Source: Trogon surrucura
Lineage: Eukaryota; Chordata; Aves; Trogoniformes; Trogonidae
DNA length: 64,000 nt
Direction: 5' to 3'
Assembly: GCA_020746105.1 (NCBI GenBank)
Contig: CM036618.1
Span: forward strand, 112,165,308-112,229,307
Positions 58,982 to 64,000 of this stretch are shown in pieces; the first letter of the stretch is position 1, and every line of letters starts with the position of its first letter. The position numbers and the translations under genes were made by a program. A model generated the notes under the pieces. That model did not search any database. It was not told where the DNA came from and saw only the letters and a program-made list of their open reading frames with translations.

Positions 58982-61900
58982 ACAGACTTTTAATATTTTT
59001 AACAGAGGCAATATATTACTTTCAACATGTAATATTGAATAACTTCACATACTATGCAAAAAACAATATTCATGATAGAACTTATTTTCCTTCAAAAGGT
59101 CCCTTTGAGGCAACTTTAACGAGACAGTGTTCTTGTTAATGCTATCATGTGGAAATACTCCCGAAATACATGCAATGCACAAAATCTAAAAATAAACAGC
59201 ATATTTTAAATTCTGTTCAGTAGTTAAATATTTTAAAACTTATAAAACATCTGTCTGGAGCCTCTTGCCCAACCCTCTTCCCTTCCTTGTCTGCTTCATC
59301 GCACCATTTGGTAGACAGAAACAAAGAGAACATCTGCCATCAGACGTGTGATATGAAATGAAGATATTTAGGCACATCAAGATGTTTTTTCCCTTTTGAG
59401 AAACTCTCCTTATGGAAAGCTGATGATTGCCTGAAATCTCCAGATATTTGAACTAATATTTATAAAGTACAAGCCAGTCAAAAAAAAAAAACCCACAACC
59501 CACCCAACCCTTGAGATAGTGTCAGGGATCTTCTATGGCAACACCACGGAATCATTTTTATACCACAGCATCAGTTACAGATGAATCATGAACCCAACAT
59601 CAGTTTCAGTCTCCACACTAATGCATAGAAAGTCTTATACCTTCTTCTCAATTTTTTTACCTCAATTTTATACTATGGCTTCATCATATCTGAGCTACAG
59701 ATACGGGAATGTTACCCAGATTTGTTTCACCTTACCCGCACACAAGTGCAGCCATCAGCACACACACTACTTCTGTGTACGGTACAAGGTAAGCAGCTAC
59801 AGTTAATGCATATGTGTCTAGCATTTTGCTATCTTTCAGATCAAGGGAGATGTCACACAGTCACACACAAATCTAGGTAGGACTTGAATTTCAGAGTTTT
59901 CATGTCATGCACTGGTGCAACAAAACTGGATAGATTCTGCATATTCTTTCACCAATTTTTTTATTTGTTTTTATTTCAAGCTTTACTGTATTCTGAGAGG
60001 GCGGGAGAGAGAAAAGAGCATATTCAAAATCATCCCATTCAATTAATCAATTGAATAATGTTCATTCATGTGAAGCTACTCTTATCAGTTGCTGGAAGAA
60101 ATCACTGACCTAAAACATCACTAAAAATCAACAGTGTTTTTATTAATTAATTTAACTTCACAAACTTCTGGTAAATGAATCCAGAGTCAAAGTCCAATTC
60201 AATATCTGTTGTCGTGGAATGTGACTTATGCTGAACAAATAGAGATCTATAACGAAGACAGAGATAATTAGAGTACATGCACAGCGACATCCAATGTCTT
60301 ACTTCTTGCCACGCAGTTGGCACCAGTGTCGAACTCTGTTGAAGTCATTTTGTGCCTTCAGCATTCAGGTATACTGCAAGTTCCTCCACTGGCCTGGGGA
60401 CAATCTGACCTTCTTCTGGCTCTGCACTTGCTAAAATACAGGTTAGAGAAGTCAAGTAAAAAAGGTGAGAAGCTGGGAAATACAGGATTGCTGCTGTCAG
60501 ACTGGCTGTTTTAGAAGCTTCTGCCTCATGGTTATTCAAAGACAGAATAACAATGAGGGATTGAGAGGGAAATCAGTTTGGTTCGGTTGAGCTCAAGCTC
60601 AAACCCAGAAATTCAGCAGGGGTTTGTTATCTGTGGATCACACAGAGGGTCATACAAAATATATTATCAATGGTAATAAAATAGTTCCATGATAAATCTA
60701 AAATCAACCCAAATTGCTAGAAGGGCAACAATCTAGAAAGACTTTAAGAATGGGAAAAAAAACCAGCAGAGCTAAGAAAAGGGATCATGAGGGAAATAGG
60801 AACAATTCCAGGGACACACAATGATCTGTTATTCTAATTGTTCTGCTTATTATTCTGTAAACACTCCATCAAATGTTCTCCATGGTTATCAAGCATATGT
60901 TCCGAATGCATTATGTGAAACAATTAAAAGCACATGCTTCCCTTTCTATTCATAGAAAAATGTCAATATCAATCTTATTCTCACAGTCTCGCCAGAGCTC
61001 TCTTTGGCCAGACACTCCCCGTGCAGCTGTACTGAACCTCAGTCCATTTGACTTCTTGCTATTTAGTTCTCTTTTGCTTTTGCAGGTTTTAAGACTGGCA
61101 CTTTTTTAGCCTTCCTTGCACCTTTCCTCTACATGCCTTCTTGCCGATCACCCTCTGACAGAGACCCTGACCTTTCTAACTCCACTACACCATCTACTTC
61201 CACATCTCTGGCAGTGTGCATAGACCCATCATGTCTAAGGAAGGTCAGGGTTTAGAGATCCAAGGCACCTCGAACACTGGGGACAGTGAGGTCTATCCCC
61301 ACTACAACTTGACCGAGGATTACTTTGGTAAAATCTTGCTAGTTATCTCCCTTTTGCACAAAGCAGAGACGGCAACAGCACACATGCCAGCACAGACTCT
61401 GCCACAGCAGAATTCAAAGCATGTGTCAAAACCAAAAGTATCTCCTGCCAGCACAGCAGCACCCTGGGGCAGAGTCCTCCCAGCTAAAAGGCATTAGAGG
61501 AGCTACTTTCACAGGTTAATGCTTACACACACTGTGGTATGTGGTTAATGAAGCACGAAAAAAACTTATGGACAAAATGGAGTTTACAGTTTGTTGGGTA
61601 TTCTACTTGCTTTTTCTGTGGACATAGACACAACTTGCTAGGAGCAGGTTTACTCACAGAAAACCTCAAGAAAAGGACATAGGCAAACATCTAAAACTCA
61701 GACATCTCATTTTATTTTCCCCAAGGTTTTCAGATTTGTTGTTGTTGATGACGAACATGGGAAAAAGAAGTGTTTGTGATTTTCACGGGGGAGAAAAAGC
61801 ACTGCTTCCCTCTTCCGGTATAGAAACTAATGATTTAGTGAATAAAACTTCAAAGCAGTTTTAAACTGTTCTCCTTGCTTCTGTAGTAACCAATCTTTTG

Positions 61901-61989
61901 CCAGTCTACTGTGCAACTACAGGAGTGTCTATCTGACAGCCCAGCACCCACCCATGGGCAGTTGCACAGAAGTGGATGGCAGAAGAAGT
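58982..61989. other. Non-coding stretch, no gene recognised
   Basis: AT-rich sequence, with a poly-A/CCCAACC patch near 59480-59512. No exon, RNA gene or mobile element end recognised. The frame at 61216-61497 (+, 93 codons) has no recognisable domain. Confidence 0.55.
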
Positions 61990-62266
61990 CCATCTATAAC
62001 AAGAAATAATGGGTTTAAGTTAGGATATACAAAGTTCCACCTCAATATGAGGAAAAACTTTTTCACTGTGAGGGTGACAGAGCCCTGGCACAGGCTGCCC
62101 AGGGAGGTTGTGGAGTCTCCTTCTCTGGAGACATTCAAACCCGCCTGGACGTGTTCCTCTGTGACCGACTGTAGGGGATCCTGCTCTGACAGGGGGTTGG
62201 ACTAGATGATCTCTAGAGGTCCCTTCTGACCCCAAACATTCTGTGATTCTATGATTCTATGATTTT
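61990..62266 (+). mobile_element. CR1 3' end
   Basis: About 275 bp of a CR1 on the + strand. The frame begins in the C-terminal region ([38 protein letters not shown]) and the 3' UTR follows, with GGATCCTGCTCTGACAGGGG and GGACTAGATGATCTCTAGAGG. It ends with three clean octamers (ATTCTGTGATTCTATGATTCTATG) near 62242-62266. Few changes from standard CR1 text, so it is comparatively young. Confidence 0.93.
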
Positions 62267-64000
62267 GAAGAGAAGCTGCAAGGGGTGAGAAGAGGGAAAG
62301 GAGACTGAGCAGAAAGCAGACCTTGAGCAGGGTCATTTTTTCTTTAAAACATGTTAGACCAAGCTTTTAAGAAAAATCGGTGTGCCTTGTATTTTCACTT
62401 TGGACACTTTTATTCCATGACCTAAACCACAGAAATTTAGCAAAGAATATAAAATAATTGCAAAACCTCTGCAGAACTAATAAAAACACTTTTTGGAAAT
62501 GTTATGCCTCATTTGTGTAATATTCGCCTCTCAAAGCTAGAGTCAATGACAAGAAATCAGTGATCTCTGAAGTCACTTATTTCCTTAATGTCTTAATAGC
62601 TTTGAAATTCTTCTTTTAGTGCCACCTTTCCTGTTTGAGTGAAAATGATAGGCAGTTCCAATCCGAAAAAAGAATAACAGCCCCAAAGCACAGTAACTTG
62701 AGATCTTAGTATTTTAAATAAATAAATAAAAGAAATTATTGCACATAAGTCAGAAAGAAAAAACACTTTCTTCTCAGTAGAAAAAATAAGAGTGTCAAAA
62801 GCACAGTCAAAAGGCAAATCTGAAGTAGTACTTTGAACTTAGAGGTCCTTGCCTTTGTCATGACTTATTGACAACAATAATGTATTTGTTCAAAAGAAAA
62901 AATACTATTCTAATTAAAATGTTATTTAAAGTAAAAAAATCTTGGTCGTGCTAGAAAATATTTACAAAGTACTTATTTTTAAGGATTGTTAACAATACTC
63001 AAAGGTAAAGAATACTTTTTAAGTAATACCTATTTTATTTCTAATTTGTTTTTTCCTTTAAACATTACACAGTAAGTTGAACAATAACTTTTTCCTAAAT
63101 TTTTGCAAATACTGCAGCAAAATGTATTTGACTTAGACCAGGCCTTGAAAAAATCACCAGCAATTATGAGAAAAGAAACTTCTTGAATGATGAAAGAGGT
63201 TATTACATTGAAGTAGGACAACCACATATGCCCCAGTTTTCGAGACAACAGGCCGTGATTTAAAAATTCATCTCCTCCACACATGATACTGTGACAGACC
63301 GTAAAAGGCTTGACACAAAGAGGACACACAGAATAATCCCTTCCACCACAGCATGCATATCCATATAATTCATTTATTTTATTTTTTTTTTCCTCCTTTC
63401 TCTGGACGGGGACATAAACCTCATCACTACGGCAACCATCACGCTCTGTGGAAGCTAAGCCTGGCCCATATTTTTTCATGTGGCTCTGGCAGCCCCTTCC
63501 CTCTCCCAGCTACTTGCACACATCTCTCATCCCCACCACTGCTTGAGGTTCTCACCATAATACTGTGGCTTTACAACCCAGCCTGAAAAAACCACAGCAT
63601 AATACTTTAAAAAATGCATGAGCTGCAATGTTCAATGTAGGAAAAACAGTTACAAGGGAAGCAAAATACAGTTTCTGGGGTTTTGCTCATTTCTCCATGT
63701 TAAATGCTCTTTCCAGCAGTGATGTGGGAAACAGTTTTACTGACACCTACCCTGGTTGATCCACATAACTCAGTAATAGCTCTTCTGTTCGCAAAATAAA
63801 TAAAGCAGTAATCTAAAATAGACAAAAAATACGTAAATTTTACTGGAAGCATCAGCTCTTTACATTAAAGACAAAGTCACCATTAAATCCAAGTATATAT
63901 CTCAAATAAGTTAAAGGCACTCAGTACTTTGCAGGACAACACTATAGGATATTACAGCAAAACTTCCTCTAATTAATTAATTTTACGTTGTTTCCCTAGT
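62267..64000. other. Non-coding stretch to the window edge
   Basis: AT-rich sequence with an (AAAT)n patch near 62714-62731 and poly-T near 63378-63391. A 149-codon minus-strand frame (63479-63030) contains several Cys pairs but no domain I recognise, and its codons are AT-driven. I do not call it a gene. Confidence 0.5.

Overview
The window looks like ordinary nuclear DNA from a bird: AT-rich and non-coding, with no host exon I can call with confidence. The evidence for a bird is twelve CR1 LINE pieces. Several end in the avian CR1 3' tail (tandem ATTCTATG/ATTCTGTG-type octamers), and several keep recognisable CR1 reverse-transcriptase text. There are also endogenous-retrovirus (ERV) LTRs with 5-bp target-site duplications (TSDs), and one tRNA-headed SINE with a CR1 tail. 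That SINE has the architecture described for TguSINE1 of zebra finch, so a passerine is plausible but not proven.

Layout. 1-30 kb: long intergenic or intronic sequence holding an internally deleted CR1 (1.7-3.0 kb, +), a 5'-truncated CR1 with a long ORF (7.6-8.6 kb, -), a short CR1 tail (10.4 kb, -), the tRNA/CR1 SINE (12.8-13.0 kb, +) and a CR1 3' end (20.4 kb, +). 30.1-31.9 kb: an LTR remnant directly followed by a CR1 reverse-transcriptase segment with frameshifts. 34.2-40.5 kb: a complete, young, non-autonomous ERV with two 893-bp LTRs, TATTG duplications at both ends, an intact 308-codon gag-like ORF, a second degenerate gag copy, only a scrap of pol, and a short open frame for a one-pass, cysteine-rich membrane peptide near the 3' end. 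43.5-46.1 kb: one old CR1 (-) split by two solo LTRs in opposite orientations, each with a perfect 5-bp duplication. 48-55 kb: four more CR1 pieces. 57.8-59.0 kb: a GC-rich 1.2-kb solo LTR with ACTAC duplications. 62 kb: a last CR1 3' end.

How the parts relate. The SINE carries Pol III A and B boxes and a CR1-type 3' end, so it would have depended on CR1 reverse transcriptase. The ERV has promoter, polyadenylation and gag-like sequences but almost no pol, so it would have depended on enzymes from a full-length relative. Three LTRs (34.2/39.6 kb pair, 43.6 kb, 44.7 kb) share the terminal TGTAAGAGACTG and appear to be one superfamily. The most unusual locus is the ERV interior at 35.1-39.6 kb. 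All reading was by eye: repeat-family names, divergence counts and fragment edges should be taken as approximate.
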